A stretch of DNA of 64,000 nucleotides from Isoetes taiwanensis (Eukaryota > Streptophyta > Lycopodiopsida > Isoetales > Isoetaceae). The notes below the pieces were generated by a model, which saw only the letters and a program-made list of their open reading frames with translations, ran no database searches and was not told the origin of the DNA. How positions within the stretch are numbered: the stretch's first letter is position 1; every line of letters starts with the position of its first letter. A program made the position numbers and the translations under genes. Below are positions 1 through 11,532 of the stretch, piece after piece. The stretch is from NCBI GenBank assembly GCA_021234155.1, contig JAJEKV010000038.1, forward strand, positions 9,161,458-9,225,457, written 5' to 3'.

Positions 1-310
1 GGGGCTAAGGGGCACCCTTGCGTGATGCCTCTTTTTATGTCAAATATTGGGGAGGGTTCACCTTGGAATAGGACTGGAGCTCGAGCAGATCGCAGAAGTT
101 TCATGACCCCTTCTGTAAAGATTTTTCCACAACCTAGCTTGAGCATCATTTTATGCAGAAAACTCCATCTGATACTGTCATAAGCTTTGGTAAAGTCTAG
201 CTTTAGGTAGGCCACCTTTTATCTTGTTTTTCTAGCCCAGTGCAAACCTTCGAATGCTGCTGCGACATTGCTCAGGATACTCCTGCTCAGGTTTCCTTTT
301 TTATGCTTAT
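1..310 (-). mobile_element. LINE reverse transcriptase fragment, cut by the window edge
   Basis: Read on the minus strand, this stretch encodes the palm and fingers of a non-LTR retrotransposon reverse transcriptase. Visible motifs are VAYLKLDFTKAYDSI (motif A with the catalytic Asp of the F-x-KAYDS block), then VLFQGEPSPIF, then RGITQGCPLAP (motif B). The catalytic YADD motif would lie beyond position 1. One in-frame stop sits upstream of motif A, so the copy is probably dead. The motif spacing is like the fragment at 40265-42250. I am confident it is a LINE; I cannot say which clade. Confidence 0.85.
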
Positions 311-1340
311 CTCGCACAACTATGTATCAAGTCTATCAAATAAAGACATTTTTCTCATCTATGGTATGCATGTATTCTACCATTATGCACTACTCCAATT
401 GGTCTTTGCATGGTAATGTTAAGACATTCTCTTAACTAGACTACATTAAAGTGTAAACAATGTTTTATCCACAAGTTTAGCATACTAGATAAGACACGTG
501 CATATCGAATAAGATTAATGTCTCCTCTAGATTCTATAATCTTAATATTCAGCAGTCTACGTATCATATTGTATGTGTACAATAAATGCTCATTATGTCA
601 TAAATCTCCTTCTCCTTTTCAGTGAATATGAACATAGAAAATAGTTATCATATTAAGTATTTTGGACTAGAAGCTTAATTAAAAGCCATCATGGAAGCGC
701 TGTTATTAGAAATTTATGCACTCATTATGTGCTTCAAAACATAGACATGAATCTTCTTGCAACCAATTAGAAAAAATGCTTAAAGCTTGCCATTGACATA
801 TTTTTACCACCATTTTACAACTAGAAATCTCACAATATGCAATTAGACCAGAGTGTATCTTGTCAAAAATCTAGAGTTGCACAAACACTTCAAGTAACAG
901 ATCTTTGGCAGGTTTCTCTTCATAGCATCCATCATCCTTCAAGCAAGAGCAAACTTTGAGAGCATAAGACACATTGAGAGGAGAATCCCGTACCTGCAGC
1001 CAACCGAGTTAACATTAGCATGAAAATGGTAATGTAACATGGGCCAAACGTACATTGGTTTTTCTCGACTCATCGCCCTTCATCCAATGTAGCCTTATGC
1101 CCTTAGTTAATTTTAGTATCAAATATGAAAATGGAATTCTAGAATGGGACTCGCATGAAACCAACAAACCACCCGACTTAGACTTGCTTCTCATTCATCT
1201 CAGCAGATTTTCTACAATGGTGGATAGTGGGTAGCCGCACACATGCGAACTACCCATAAAAAATAAAGGGAAAATCCAATTATATCATTTGGACCCCAAC
1301 AAAATACAATGCTAATACAGATCGGGCTAGTGTACCTAAC
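311..1340. other. AT-rich stretch without a recognisable gene
   Basis: I see no long open frame, conserved motif or clear repeat here. It may be older LINE flank or intergenic DNA. Confidence 0.4.
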
Positions 1341-1359
1341 AAAGCTTATCACCGGATTA

Positions 1360-1382
1360 AAAACCCGCCCTTTTCGGGTTTT
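1360..1382. repeat. Short perfect hairpin
   Basis: AAAACCCG at 1360-1367 is followed after 7 bases by CGGGTTTT at 1375-1382. It is a small isolated stem-loop with no gene visible beside it. Confidence 0.5.
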
Positions 1383-1700
1383 CGAGGAAAAACCCTAGTG
1401 ATAAGCCTTCGCAAGGGCTTTGACAAACGAAGGCATAAAAATCGCCCCAAAACCCACGAATGGAAAAGTCCGAAACAGATGCCGCCGCTAACCGGGTACT
1501 CCGCACATCACCACCAAAACAACAAGACAAAACAAACCTCCCAGAGTGGAGGGGCTTATTACGCGCGTGCCACGCGATAAAAATACAATAACAAAGAAGG
1601 GGGGGAGGGTGGGTTCAAAGAGAATAAGGTACTGCTGAGAGAAGAGAAAGCGCCGATGAGATGTTGATGCAGAAACGCGCCTAAAATAGTGAACTCCCAA

Positions 1701-1759
1701 CTAGAATGGGCATGCGCCGCCCGCATGCATGCAAAACATGCATGCTCGTCCCATTCTAG
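1701..1759. repeat. Nested palindrome with CATGCATG core
   Basis: Outer arms CTAGAATGGG (1701-1710) and CCCATTCTAG (1750-1759) are perfect inverted copies. Inside them GCATGCATG (1723-1731) pairs with CATGCATGC (1737-1745) around a five-base loop. CATGCATG is also the core of the plant RY promoter element, but no gene start is visible downstream, so I treat it as a structural repeat. Confidence 0.6.
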
Positions 1760-1799
1760 AATGGCGATCCGATGTCTCGGATCGATGGGATTCATAAGA

Positions 1800-3600
1800 A
1801 ACAGGAACTACTAGACATATATCAGGCTTGAGTTATCCATTTGTGGAAACTTGTAGTTTAGCATATGCTTCATGTTTACCACAATGCAAAAGATGTAATT
1901 GTAAAACATAACAAACTTTCTGTTTATGCTAATAATATATGTGTTTGAGGGCTCGGAAAAAGCATTTTGCTTCCTTCTCTTGAAGAGTATGAAGGGACAA
2001 GATCGTGTAAAGTTCTCTATACTTTTTGAAGAAGTGTGAGTTCTTTTGCCCAATAAATGTCGAAGAAGTTCTTTTATATGTTCTTTTGAAGAAGTGTGAC
2101 ATCATCAAATCACATCCGTGCACGATACTAACCCTTTTCGTCATGTGGTAAGATCTTAAACCGCAATACTCACGAGTTCAACACCTCGTTGTCAAAGTGG
2201 CCATATGTAGCGTTGTAAGTTGGTGAGGGACCCACTTCAACCAAGTATAGTGGTGAGGACAGAACGTCTGGGTGTGTTGTAAAGTGTCCCATAAGCTACG
2301 ACTTTCTATGGATGTTAAAATTCCATATCGTATCATCATTTATCCTCCTTTCACCTTACAGCATCAATCGAGATGCTATTAGCTTGTGGATGTTGTAGAT
2401 GCTTCACAAACATCTATGAGCCTTATCCAAGTTTTGGAGACATGCTTCAAGTTAGAGTAAGAGCAAATCCTGACTTTAGATCAAGTGGAAATGTCATGGC
2501 CTTGATGTGCACAATTTTTGTATTTTAGGTTTATATATAGAAAGCTATGAGACTAACTAATTTGTTCTTATTACCAACAATCAAAATAATATCTTTTTTG
2601 GCATATGTAAAAGAAAGCATTGAAATAATTCACAAAAATCGCAATTCTGAGAAACGGGACAAATCTTGGCATTATGTAAAGGAAGGCATTTGAATAATTC
2701 ATAATATTAGAATTTTGAGAGATGAAACAAATCTTGGCATAAGAATGCTTATGCTTTGGGTTGTTTAGTAAAGGTGGGCGGCAAGTACAGATATCAAGTT
2801 GTTGCGAAAAAGGCTTCAAGCAACTGCTATCACAAAAAATTGATCTTAACACACCAAAAGAGATTCACAGTTGCTTTCCAATGGTTAAACGTTTAAGTGC
2901 TATAAACAATTCCACCCATTAATTAATATGGGTAGATTCTCAATTTTTATATCTCTGAATTCCTAAGGATTCAAAGAGTATAAAACGAAGTCTCAATTTC
3001 TAGATTTTTTGTAATTTCTAAGCAATTCTGCAGCCATTAATAAAATAGGATAGAAAATAAAAGGAGAAAAAAAAAATCCTATCCTTATGGGGCTTTTAAA
3101 TCCCTCCAAATCACATCTTTTTTTAAGACTTCTTTTCCACACTTTAATATCAATGTTCCACCTGCAAGCGCCAATGTTATTCTAGGGAATACCTAGCCCT
3201 CCAGCCCAAATAGGTTCAATTAATGTAAACAACAGATAGGCGCTGTTCTGCCCTGGCATTTTATCTCATGCCACCACGTGGCAGTTTTCCCCCTTCTTCC
3301 TTTTCCAGGAAATTCATCTATAACATTCTGTTTTTTTACTTTATTTTCTTGCTTGGATCGTTGGATAAATGCCTCCTTAATCCTGAGGTAATAAGAAAGC
3401 ATATGCTCTTTACTTATCTACATAAGCACCGCATACAAGACAAATTCGGCTCTTACTTTCTTGCATGTCTGTACAAGCTTTCTGCCCTACATGGGATCAG
3501 CTCTAACTTTCTTGTATAAGGGAATGTCAAGCAGAGAGACATTCCCTTAACGTGGAAGCAACCTGCCTTGCATTCTGCGGGCAGTAAAATCTGATAGCAG
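1800..3600. other. Intergenic stretch, no gene seen
   Basis: Apart from the tandem repeat at 2600-2737, this 1.8 kb shows only short, scattered open frames with no family resemblance. Confidence 0.4.
2600..2737. repeat. Two-copy tandem repeat, about 68 bp per unit
   Basis: The block starting GCATATGTAAAAGAAAGC is followed directly by a diverged second copy starting GCATTATGTAAAGGAAGGC. Both end in ACAAATCTTGGCAT. The copies differ at roughly one base in five, so the duplication is old. Confidence 0.7.
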
Positions 3601-3604
3601 CTCC

Positions 3605-3715
3605 GGAATGACAGGTAAGAGTTCAAGAATGCAAGGTAAATGGCTCCGGAATGCAAGGTAAATCCAAGAACGCAAGGTAAATCACTCCAGAATGTAAGGT
3701 AAATTCAAGAACAAG
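3605..3715. repeat. Short tandem repeats with an AAYGCAAGGTAAAT core
   Basis: The core AATGCAAGGTAAAT or a close variant (AACGCAAGGTAAAT, AATGTAAGGTAAAT) recurs four times, separated by pieces such as GGCTCCGG, CCAAG and CACTCCAG. A related AGAATGCAAGG sequence also forms the base of the hairpin at 3809-3962. Confidence 0.7.
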
Positions 3716-3808
3716 CAGAACAGAGGGAAAATCTGGAGCTGCCGTCGAACCTTGCAGCATTCAGGGAAAGAAACGAGGCCACACGTCGCAACAGGATTGG
3801 ACGAGCCA

Positions 3809-3962
3809 GCAGAATGCAAGGCAGGTTGCTTTTACGTATAAGGAAAAGTCCCCTTGGGCTTTTTTCTGGCCTGGAACCGCGCGGAGACCCCCTTGACAGG
3901 CAAAAAAAAAGCCCAAGGGGACTTTGGCATAACGGAAAGATAGCTTAGCTTGGCATTCTGCC
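3809..3962. repeat. Long imperfect hairpin (inverted repeat)
   Basis: The inner arms at 3845-3873 and 3897-3925 are inverted copies about 29 bp long with two mismatches, built on AAGTCCCCTTGGGCTTTTTT. The pairing continues outward with more mismatches to GCAGAATGC on the left and GCATTCTGC on the right, giving arms of about 60 bp around a GC-rich loop. It could be a small foldback or MITE element or a hairpin RNA precursor. No coding frame is involved. Confidence 0.7.
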
Positions 3963-4823
3963 ATGTCATCGGTGCCATGTCACCATATAAAAGAGTTATT
4001 TGTAACATTTTCCTTCCTTTTTTCTTCCGTGTCCGGCCGTCTCTGGCTGTGGCACCTATGCCTATGGCGCTGCTTCAATGTAGTGTTTCAAGACCTTGGC
4101 TGAGTGCTTGAAGACATTTTCTGAGGCGCCTAGGACATGAAGCAGCTCTAGTGCGAAAGTATTGTTTGGTTTTTTGCTTCTGACATGTATATTTGTTTAA
4201 GCAGCATAATAGTGTAACGATCCTTATAATTTTGGCCGATTTAAAGGCGCTTGAAGGAAAGATCCTTCCAGTTTGGCATTTGCACTTCAGTTTTAGGTGA
4301 TTTTTTTGTTTTCTTATTATGTTTTCTTCTGTTTTTGTGTTTCTAACATTCTTTCTTCCTTTTATCAGGTTTTTCAAGGTTCTTGTCTTTGAAAGGTTGT
4401 AATAATGGCTTGGTTCTTGCCTTTTGTGCTTTGGCCTTACTTTGTTCAGAGTTTATGTGCCATTCCAGTCCGCTATGACATAAGCTAAAGCAAAATATTA
4501 TAGATGATCAAGATCAAAAGCTTCGACCTGGGGAGCTTGTCAGAAGATAATGAAATGACTTTAGTTCTGCTGTGCTTTTTATTTTTGCTTTGTTTTCAGT
4601 GTGAATCTGAATGTTTCATCAAGTATTTTGAGAACTTGGATGAACTTGCAAATGTGAAGCTTTGAAGTGTAAATGGAAATCCGAACTTTTTAGTCTTTTA
4701 AATCCTTTGAATCACTGTAAATTTCTCAATGTTAATTACTTGTTAAATAATCTTTATTAAAATTCTGGACTATATTCTGGAGTTCATTCTAGAATGCATC
4801 CTTGGCGTCATTCTGGAATGCAT

Positions 4824-4915
4824 TATGTAAATTAAGTTGTCCACACAATTCTTTAGAGTACTACAACTTTATGTAAATTAACTTGTCCATACAATTCTTT
4901 AGAGCACTACAACTT
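4824..4915. repeat. Two-copy tandem repeat of 46 bp
   Basis: TATGTAAATTAAGTTGTCC and TATGTAAATTAACTTGTCC begin two adjacent units that both end in ACTACAACTTT. The units differ at only a few positions, so the duplication is fairly recent. Confidence 0.8.
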
Positions 4916-5394
4916 TAGTCAACTTTCAGACTTAGAAACAATGATATGAGTCACCAGGGGGTTGGAGATGGGAGCAGAATGCACTTTCCATCATAGCACT
5001 AAATATCCATCATATAGATGAACACAAACAATGATACAATGTATCAAATGATGCTAAAGATGCTGCCGGAATTTTAAAATTTCCATCCATAAACCTTGTT
5101 CCACAAAAAACGTAGACATTTGAATATAAACAGTCCGCTACGCGGGCGGGCAAATTTCCACAGCTGAGCCCACTGAAAGCAGCCGCTGAGCCAGCATACT
5201 CCAAGCTGTAAAAGCTGTGAGTAAAATGCTGTTATTTGTGCATGTCATGCGATTGCATTGCTGATCAATTAGTCAGCGCGGACTCAGCTAGCCCAGAATT
5301 TATCTTCCGTGTGAACCCAACATAAGCGTGCGGGCCAGGAAGAGATGGAAAAGAAGAAAGTCAAGTCTAATGAATGGAAGCTTTCTTTCATATT

Positions 5395-5640
5395 GATGAA
5401 TACAGCGACGTGCTAATAAATCCCAGAGTAAGACTAAGAAATGTGAAGCTTCAATGCTTTCTCATTCAACTTGTACCAGTGCTTACAATTCTTCTTTAAG
5501 CGTGCAAAGACCAGAGAGAGTCCGTCAGAAAGCAAGTCAGGTCAAAAGTGAATGTAAGATTTTCGTAGAAACTAATAGATATAGTGACGTCCTAAGAAAT
5601 CCATGAATAAAAAATGTGAGGCTTCAATGTTTCAAATAAG
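5395..5640 (+). promoter_or_regulatory. Duplicated block upstream of the peptide gene
   Basis: A block of about 70 bp occurs twice, near 5395-5470 and 5570-5640. Shared pieces include AGCGACGTGCTAATAAATCC versus AGTGACGTCCTAAGAAATCC, and AATGTGAAGCTTCAATG versus AATGTGAGGCTTCAATG. TGACGTC in the second copy is a TGACG-type bZIP site. The pair lies within 300 bp of the start codon at 5671 and may be promoter, but that is inference from position. Confidence 0.4.
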
Positions 5641-5670
5641 CTTCCTAGAATACACTAAAGAAAAGTAGCC

Positions 5671-6032
5671 ATGGCAGAAACCAAAGTTGTTCTACTGCTT
5701 ATTCTTCTTATATCTATAACTTGTTTCGGTATGTTACCAATAAAAGTGAAATTCGATTGCAAAACAGAAATTACCTAACTAGATTTTGTATGCAGGTGAA
5801 GCAGAAGCAAAAGAATACAGGATATTGTTGGAATACAGGGCGTTGTTGGGTGGAAGGAAAGGTCTTTCTGCTCACAAAATGTCACATGTACTTTTTTATT
5901 CGCTTTGATTGTGCACAGATCGGAGTATTAATTGTTGGTGTTGGTTTGCAGACAGAGATGCTATTTTCTCGTGACTATCCCCACCCTAAACACAGTAATC
6001 CCCCAAATAATCCCGATGGAAGCGGAGAATAA
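5671..6032 (+). CDS. Secreted peptide precursor, RGF/GOLVEN (CLEL) type
   Basis: The best model has three exons, 5671-5728, 5796-5887 and 5952-6032, giving 76 residues. Intron 1 starts GTATGT, has CTAAC near its 3' end and closes with GCAG. Intron 2 is T-rich and ends TTTGCAG; its donor (CAT|GTACTT) is weaker, but it is the only one I found that keeps the frame. Residues 1-20 (MAETKVVLLLILL...) are a signal peptide. The middle is variable, and DYPHPKHSNPPNN lies close to the C-terminus, followed by PDGSGE. Known RGF peptides are about 13 residues with DY, P at position 5, H at 7, P at 10 and a final N, which this fits. In that family the Tyr after Asp is sulfated by TPST and the peptide binds LRR receptor kinases to control meristem growth. 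If intron 2 is retained, the protein ends at a TGA at 5908 without the motif. PSY-type peptides also begin DY but fit less well. Confidence 0.55.
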
Positions 6033-6043
6033 GGGGAGGATAT

Positions 6044-6080
6044 GGCAGAGGACATCCTGAGGACATGGCGGTCCTCTGCC
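6044..6080. repeat. 10-bp stem-loop just after the peptide gene
   Basis: GGCAGAGGAC (6044-6053) pairs perfectly with GTCCTCTGCC (6071-6080) across a 17-base loop. It lies 12 bp after the stop codon, so it would be in the 3' untranslated region. Confidence 0.6.
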
Positions 6081-6125
6081 CCACAACTTAATTTAGTGCT
6101 TCCTAGCTGCGGAGCTGGCTTATAA

Positions 6126-6158
<33 letters not shown>

Positions 6159-6159
6159 G
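6126..6159. repeat. (TTA)n microsatellite
   Basis: Eleven uninterrupted TTA units follow TATAAA. Confidence 0.95.
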
Positions 6160-7261
6160 ATGGTGCCCAACGTTGCTGGCATAATTTAAGAACGTGTAAA
6201 TGATGTTGTTTAGGTTTAGAGTAGCTTAACAAAATCCTTTATGCTTATGCTCTTGGAATTTTCAAGAGCTTAATGACGCATTGTATCTCCACATTGTTCT
6301 CATCTATCAGAAGTGTTTTGTATAATATCTCTGCATGTTTTTCGATTTTTGTTTTGTGGAATGTGTAGAGTGTCTGGAGGTTCGATTCCTCCACCGCCTC
6401 TGTATTTTGCTGGGATTTTGCTATTTGAGGATGTTTGCCATATGCACTATGACAATTTTAATCCTTTCCCAGATCTCAATAGTTGATTGTTCTTTTATTT
6501 ACCTCTATTATCCTTTCTTGGATCTCAATAGTTGAGAGTTCTTTTATTTTTCTCTTTTAAGTGTGTATTACCACATGTATGGTTGTATGAATTAAACCAT
6601 TGACTTAATAAAAATTATGGCTCAAAACATATAGGATTTCTTTTTTCCTTTCTTTTTATTGAAGAGGAGGGGATACCTCCCATATTTGAAGAGCTAAAGG
6701 TTGTTTCATACCTTCGGATGGCTTTTATTCTTTAGCATATCTACCTTTTTCATTTTGTGATTTATCGCTTACTTGTCCATGGTGAACTTATCTTTAGTGT
6801 TTCTCCCTATCTAGTGTTTGCGGGCACTCTAATACACCTAAGAGCTTTTGTGTCTCGAAGGGATCAAAGGCATGTTGCCATCACTGTACTAATACGGATA
6901 GAACCTTTAATAATGGCATGTTGCAAACATTGTGCTAATGTCTTAAAATTTGCATTGTTAAGCTTTCGGTTTGACAGATGTGTGGGCCCCATCAATATTT
7001 GAATACAATTGTATGGAACATAAGATGAAGCTGTAAGCAATTCCAAATTTAAGCCGCAACACTGGCCAGCTTTTAATTGCCGAAGTAGATAACTATAGCT
7101 GAAATTATGTGTATACATCAACATTAATATTTTGTTCAATGAATAGAGAAGGCGGCATTAAAGCACTGAATAATTGTTACTGCCTTGGCTGCAGAGAACT
7201 TGTAATATTCAATATATCAATTCCCTGCAATAAATTCAATGGACATGTTACTTAAGAAATG

Positions 7262-7412
7262 AGACACTGTTATTTTCAAAAGTCTGCAACATGGGCAGAA
7301 TAATTGAAGGGCAACAAAATTTTCCCATAATAAACCAGACATTGTTATTTCCAAAAGCCTGTAACATGGACAAAATAATTGAAGGGCGTTGGAATTTTCC
7401 CGTAATAAACCA
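7262..7412. repeat. Two-copy tandem repeat, about 75 bp per unit
   Basis: Two adjacent units share CACTGTTATTTTCAAAAG / CATTGTTATTTCCAAAAG, ATAATTGAAGGGC and TTTTCCCATAATAAACCAG. They differ by a few substitutions and a small indel. Confidence 0.75.
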
Positions 7413-8599
7413 GTACCTTGAATGTTGACCTATATGCTGTAGTATGTGGGCACTCATATTTTATAAAATTACCTGATATTTTAGCTGATCTATCTATCCA
7501 TTAAATGCTAATAGAAATTTCAACAAATTCAACAAATTAAGCTGCATAGTAGCACGACTGAAGCTGCAGAAAAAGCCATGTCTATTTCATTATAGCATGA
7601 TGACTTTGCTTACCCCGTGGTGGCACTGCAGCAAACTCCCTTTTACTGTCATTTTGACTTCACTGGCTAGAGGCCATGCTAAATAAAATATCAAAAGCAG
7701 TGAAGAAAATATATATTTTCAGACCTGAGTATGCGTCATTTGCTTCTTAAAGGTCACATATCATTGTATCAGAGTACTGTGATTGAGAGCATTTCCTCTT
7801 GCTTGCAAATAAGAAGCATAAACGATTCAATTGTTACCATGTAACCGGTATTCCTTAAGTAGCTTAAAGATCCGCTAGGTTTAACTCCATCTTTTCAAAG
7901 CATGGATAGTACCTCAGCCACTTGCCTAGGCCACAAATCTTCAAGAATGCAGGTTGAAATTGGCTCTACCCTGCTTTTTCAGAAGCCAAATGCATTTACG
8001 GCTTTGGGGTAAATTTAGGAGGTCTAGCCTGTCTCAAAAAATCTCTCATTGATTGTGAGCTCTAGAGCTGGATATTCTCGGCCCAAAGACAATACCCAAA
8101 GAGAATTCCAGAGCAAATTTGAATGTTATTTCTGAGCAACTTGGTCTATATCACCATATAGCCATATTGCAAATAGTGCAACTCGCCACTTACTTTTAAA
8201 TGGCTTAAGCTCAAAATACAAATCTATGTATAAAGCATTGAGTATACAAAAGATGCCCAAATACCATATGTCATTTCACATGCCAACCAGCAGTTAGGCT
8301 TACCTTGCCAAATAATTCATCGACATTAGCATAATGTGAAAAATGTCATAGCAGCCATATGGAATTGAATAAATTTCTCTAGATAGAGATCCATTTTTTC
8401 TGCATGTAACATTAACCCAACTTACATCATGTCATGCTAAGAAGATCCAATAAATTTTGTCATGCTTTAAGCATAACCTTAATAATAACGGGGAATCTTC
8501 AGCCCATATCCATTATTCTGATCACTCTTTTCTCGTTGACTGCCCATTGACTTTTATTTGATCCCATTTTGATTCCATCAATTTGAGCCACCCGGATTG

Positions 8600-9090
8600 A
8601 GATTCTCAGGTTGGATGAACAATATTGCTTAACAAATGTAAGCTTCTGGTTCATTGACAGGTGTGGGCCTCCAGTTTGTTTAAGAGTTTACTATTTGTTG
8701 AAGGGTTTGGCATTGGTTTCTCATTCGACACTTCTTCCTCTTAGCAGTTTCATTCCATCATTGTTTGGACCCATGCAGGAGAAGGGCTTCTTCTTGCATG
8801 GATTAACTCTTATTGGAGCTCCTTTTCTTGTTCCTCAGCTTTTCTATCTCACCCTTGTTGATCTCTTTATGGATCAATCTCTTTTTCTGCGAGCCCAGAA
8901 CAAAAATTTCATTGATCCAAGCCATTAGATCAAGATTCTCAAGATGGGTGAGCAACATTATTTTTGCAAACATGGGCCTCTAGTTCGTTTTGGAGTTCAC
9001 TATTTATTGAAGGGTTTGGCATTGGTTTCTCATTCGGCGCTTACTTCCTGTCAACAATTTCAATCCATCATTCTTTGAACCCAATCTCCC
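8600..9090. repeat. Direct repeat, two copies about 330 bp apart
   Basis: GAAGGGTTTGGCATTGG followed by TTTCTCATTCG occurs near 8699 and again near 9010. Both copies are preceded by a GTGGGCCTCCAGTTYG- or ATGGGCCTCTAGTTCG-like run and followed by a CATCATT..TTGRACCCA block. The open frame through the first copy shows no protein signature, and I do not call it a gene. Confidence 0.65.
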
Positions 9091-9525
9091 TCCCTCTAAT
9101 GTTTTATATTTAAAGTTCATATACCATTATTGTTTATGTTATGTTTATGTTTGTTGCGTGGCACGTGCAACCAGCCCAGCATAGCCCTTCATGTTGGTCT
9201 TTGTTTTTGCTTTTTTATATGTGGGTGCTATTTTTGTATGTGTAGATTATCATTCTTTGCAGTAGCTTCCTTGGTTTGCATTCTTCTTTGGCTGTATTTA
9301 GATTTGTTTTTGGGCTCATCTAGCGATTGACATTACATGAGTCAAACCAAGCCTATGTGGAAGATCCTTCATGAAGGCTTAGCACTTGGATTTCCCCTGA
9401 AAACTTGAAAAGGCGAAGTATCCCAGTGATAAGCCTTCACCATGTTACATTAACCAACAAGTTATCTTCTTTGTTTTTATCGGGGCTCCAGGACCATATC
9501 ACTGGAATAACCCTTATTTTCTTTT

Positions 9526-9573
9526 AACAAGGTTGCATTTGAAACGGGAGTGTTGCACAACTCCCGTTTCAAA
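9526..9573. repeat. Left terminal inverted repeat with internal palindrome
   Basis: The terminal repeat runs from AACAAGG to GAAACGGGAG. Its inner part is itself palindromic: TTTGAAACGGGAGT is matched by ACTCCCGTTTCAAA around a short GTTGCAC-like loop. Confidence 0.8.
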
Positions 9574-10031
9574 GATTCCCTCAAAAAAACATGGCATCCT
9601 CCCAGAAATGAACTTTTTGACCGAGTCAAAGGATTTTACGAGGTTAATTTTTTTTTCTTGCTTTTTAACCTCTCAGCAAGTGTACATTTTTATTTGATGA
9701 AATATCATAGCCAAAAAGAGCAAAATTTACAGCTGACTATGCAATCCATGAAATGAAGACAACAAAAACATCTTAGTTTAAATGAATTAATAATAGTACA
9801 TTAATTAGAAATTTTAAATACATTAGTTTTGAAGGCAAAATTAATTTTAACACTAGAATAGTCTGTCAGCTGTTAGTGGAAAATGGCCAAATTTACAGTT
9901 GATTGTGTAGTGTAGACAAGCAAGACTAAGAAAATAAGAAAATTGATGGGAATCAATAATATTAATAATGAATAAATATTTCAGTATCAGTTTCAGAAGA
10001 TACCAATATGCAAAATATTTCTCACAATGAG

Positions 10032-11470
10032 TCAAAGATCAACTTCGTAGTCCTCCTCATGGTGTGTGCTTGTAGTTGCAATGTCTTCCTTAACAGGCTT
10101 CTCTTGCTGAGGTGATTTAACTTTTTCCTTGGTAGTGTTGTCTTCTGTTTCCACTACTAGAGCCACTTCCTTCAGCTCTGCAAAAGTGACCTCATCCTCT
10201 GTGGAGCTAGTAAATGGAGGCTGTATTTCGGACGATGTCATTTTGGCAAAATCAGATGAGGATTTGGCACCTAGCTCTTGATTCTCGTCTGGTAAGCTAG
10301 GTAGTGCATCCAATCTCATCTTAATAAAATTCACGGCCTTCTTGTCTATATCCTTTGCGCCACGGTTTTAGCCTTTTTAAGCGCGCAGCAATGGTTGTAC
10401 TGAGCCGGAAAGCATCAAGTATCCAAATCTCCTTGACGTGAAAAACATGTCAATAAATTTGGTTGATTAATTTCTGGGGTTTTCGATAGTGATTGACAAT
10501 TCTACCTCACAAGACTTGGGTCTTTTTCCGCAACACGGCTGGAAACTCTAACACATTAGAAAAATCGAGCATCCGGGCGTGTTGAAGTGCTCCATTGTTC
10601 TCTTCTTGCCAAGCTCCAAAGAGGGCCACATGAAGATATTCCACTTTGCTTAACAATCTAGGGCCTCAAAGATGATAATTTATGTTGGTTTTGTACCTTT
10701 GGGAGAGAAGTGTAGTTAGCAATCTAGCAATTGATAAATAAGTTTACTATTCCAGAATAGCAAAGGAATGCGAAGTATTCGAGAATAAGTTCTCACCGCA
10801 CCAAATTCTCATAGCGCAGCTTGGAGGGGATCCAAAATGATTCTTGAAGCTCGCTTCCACCATTCCCGCTTGCATGCTAGAGTGGAACACCACCCACCTC
10901 CAATGCTTAGCCGTTGTAATTTGTTTTAGACCATCAATAAAAGCATTGAACTTCGAGTTCCTAAATGGTAGGTCGTCATAACCGCCGGCCCTTGATCTTA
11001 AACCCGTATCGGTATATCAGAATGATCGAGGGTAAAATTTCAGGGCTTAATGCTTCCCACCAACTTAGTGCGATCACCTTGAACAACAGAAACAAATTGT
11101 CAGTGGATCGAACAATGTAAACTTTTCAAACTCGGACGTTTCAATCGACAACTGCCTTCTGTCAGCCAAGGTCCTTTCCTCACGAGCAAGCTTTAGAAGG
11201 TGCATGAGACCTTCAGGTAGGTCTTTGTTTTTCTTTTTGTTACGCTTTTGCAATGAAGTTAAGTTGTGTACAAACGGTTGAAACAAACGAAAATCCAAAT
11301 GGCGGCTAATATTATACCCATCCTTCAAAAATTAGGCGCGATTGTACAATGCGCTCCAGTTGCGGCCAGCAGGTACGACTCCTTACACTTTTCCCAGGTT
11401 TCCACGTTTAACTGCTCCATCAAGCATGTTTGGCATGCAATGACGTTCTTTTGGCTAACAAACAGAAATT
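10032..11470 (-). pseudogene. Leftward accessory gene of the TIR transposon, function unknown
   Basis: Several separate blocks of protein-like sequence are readable on the minus strand. From the N-terminal side these are: a block with SRHLDFRLFQPFVHNLTS and a basic KRNKKKNK run (about 11328-11080); a block containing DDLPFRNSKFNAFIDGL and HWRWVVFHSSMQAGMVEASF (about 11000-10795); VEYLHVALFGAWQEENN (about 10640); EIWILDAFRLSTTIAA (about 10425); and a C-terminal MRLDALPSLPDENQEL plus an acidic, Ser/Thr-rich tail ending at 10032. Between some blocks there are plausible splice sites, for example a GTGAGA donor after the second block, so part of the fragmentation is introns and part is decay (at least one frameshift near 11000). 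I do not recognise the family. Position and orientation suggest a second transposon protein. Confidence 0.45.
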
Positions 11471-11532
11471 ATTAAGCACATTACTTATTTCGGAATACAA
11501 AACAGATAAGGAATTCAGTATGAAAGCTCGCC

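Larger units (their letters stand above)
6160..9525. other. Intergenic stretch with local duplications only
   Basis: No convincing gene is seen. Open frames here are short and without motifs. The region holds the tandem repeats at 7262-7412 and 8600-9090. A T-arm-like stem near 6377 is discussed under rejected items. Confidence 0.45.

Noticed and set aside
4780-4815. TTCTAGAA / TTCTGGAA boxes resembling heat-shock elements
   Set aside because: No gene start lies nearby in either direction, and the boxes are part of a locally repeated ATTCTGGAATGCAT sequence.
6364-6395. T-arm-like stem GGAGG-TTCGATT-CCTCC suggesting a tRNA
   Set aside because: The five-base stem and seven-base loop fit a tRNA T-arm, but no acceptor partner, anticodon arm or D-arm is found upstream, so it is not called a tRNA.
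8611-8928. A 105-codon plus-strand frame
   Set aside because: It covers a diverged direct repeat, and the second repeat copy does not keep the frame.
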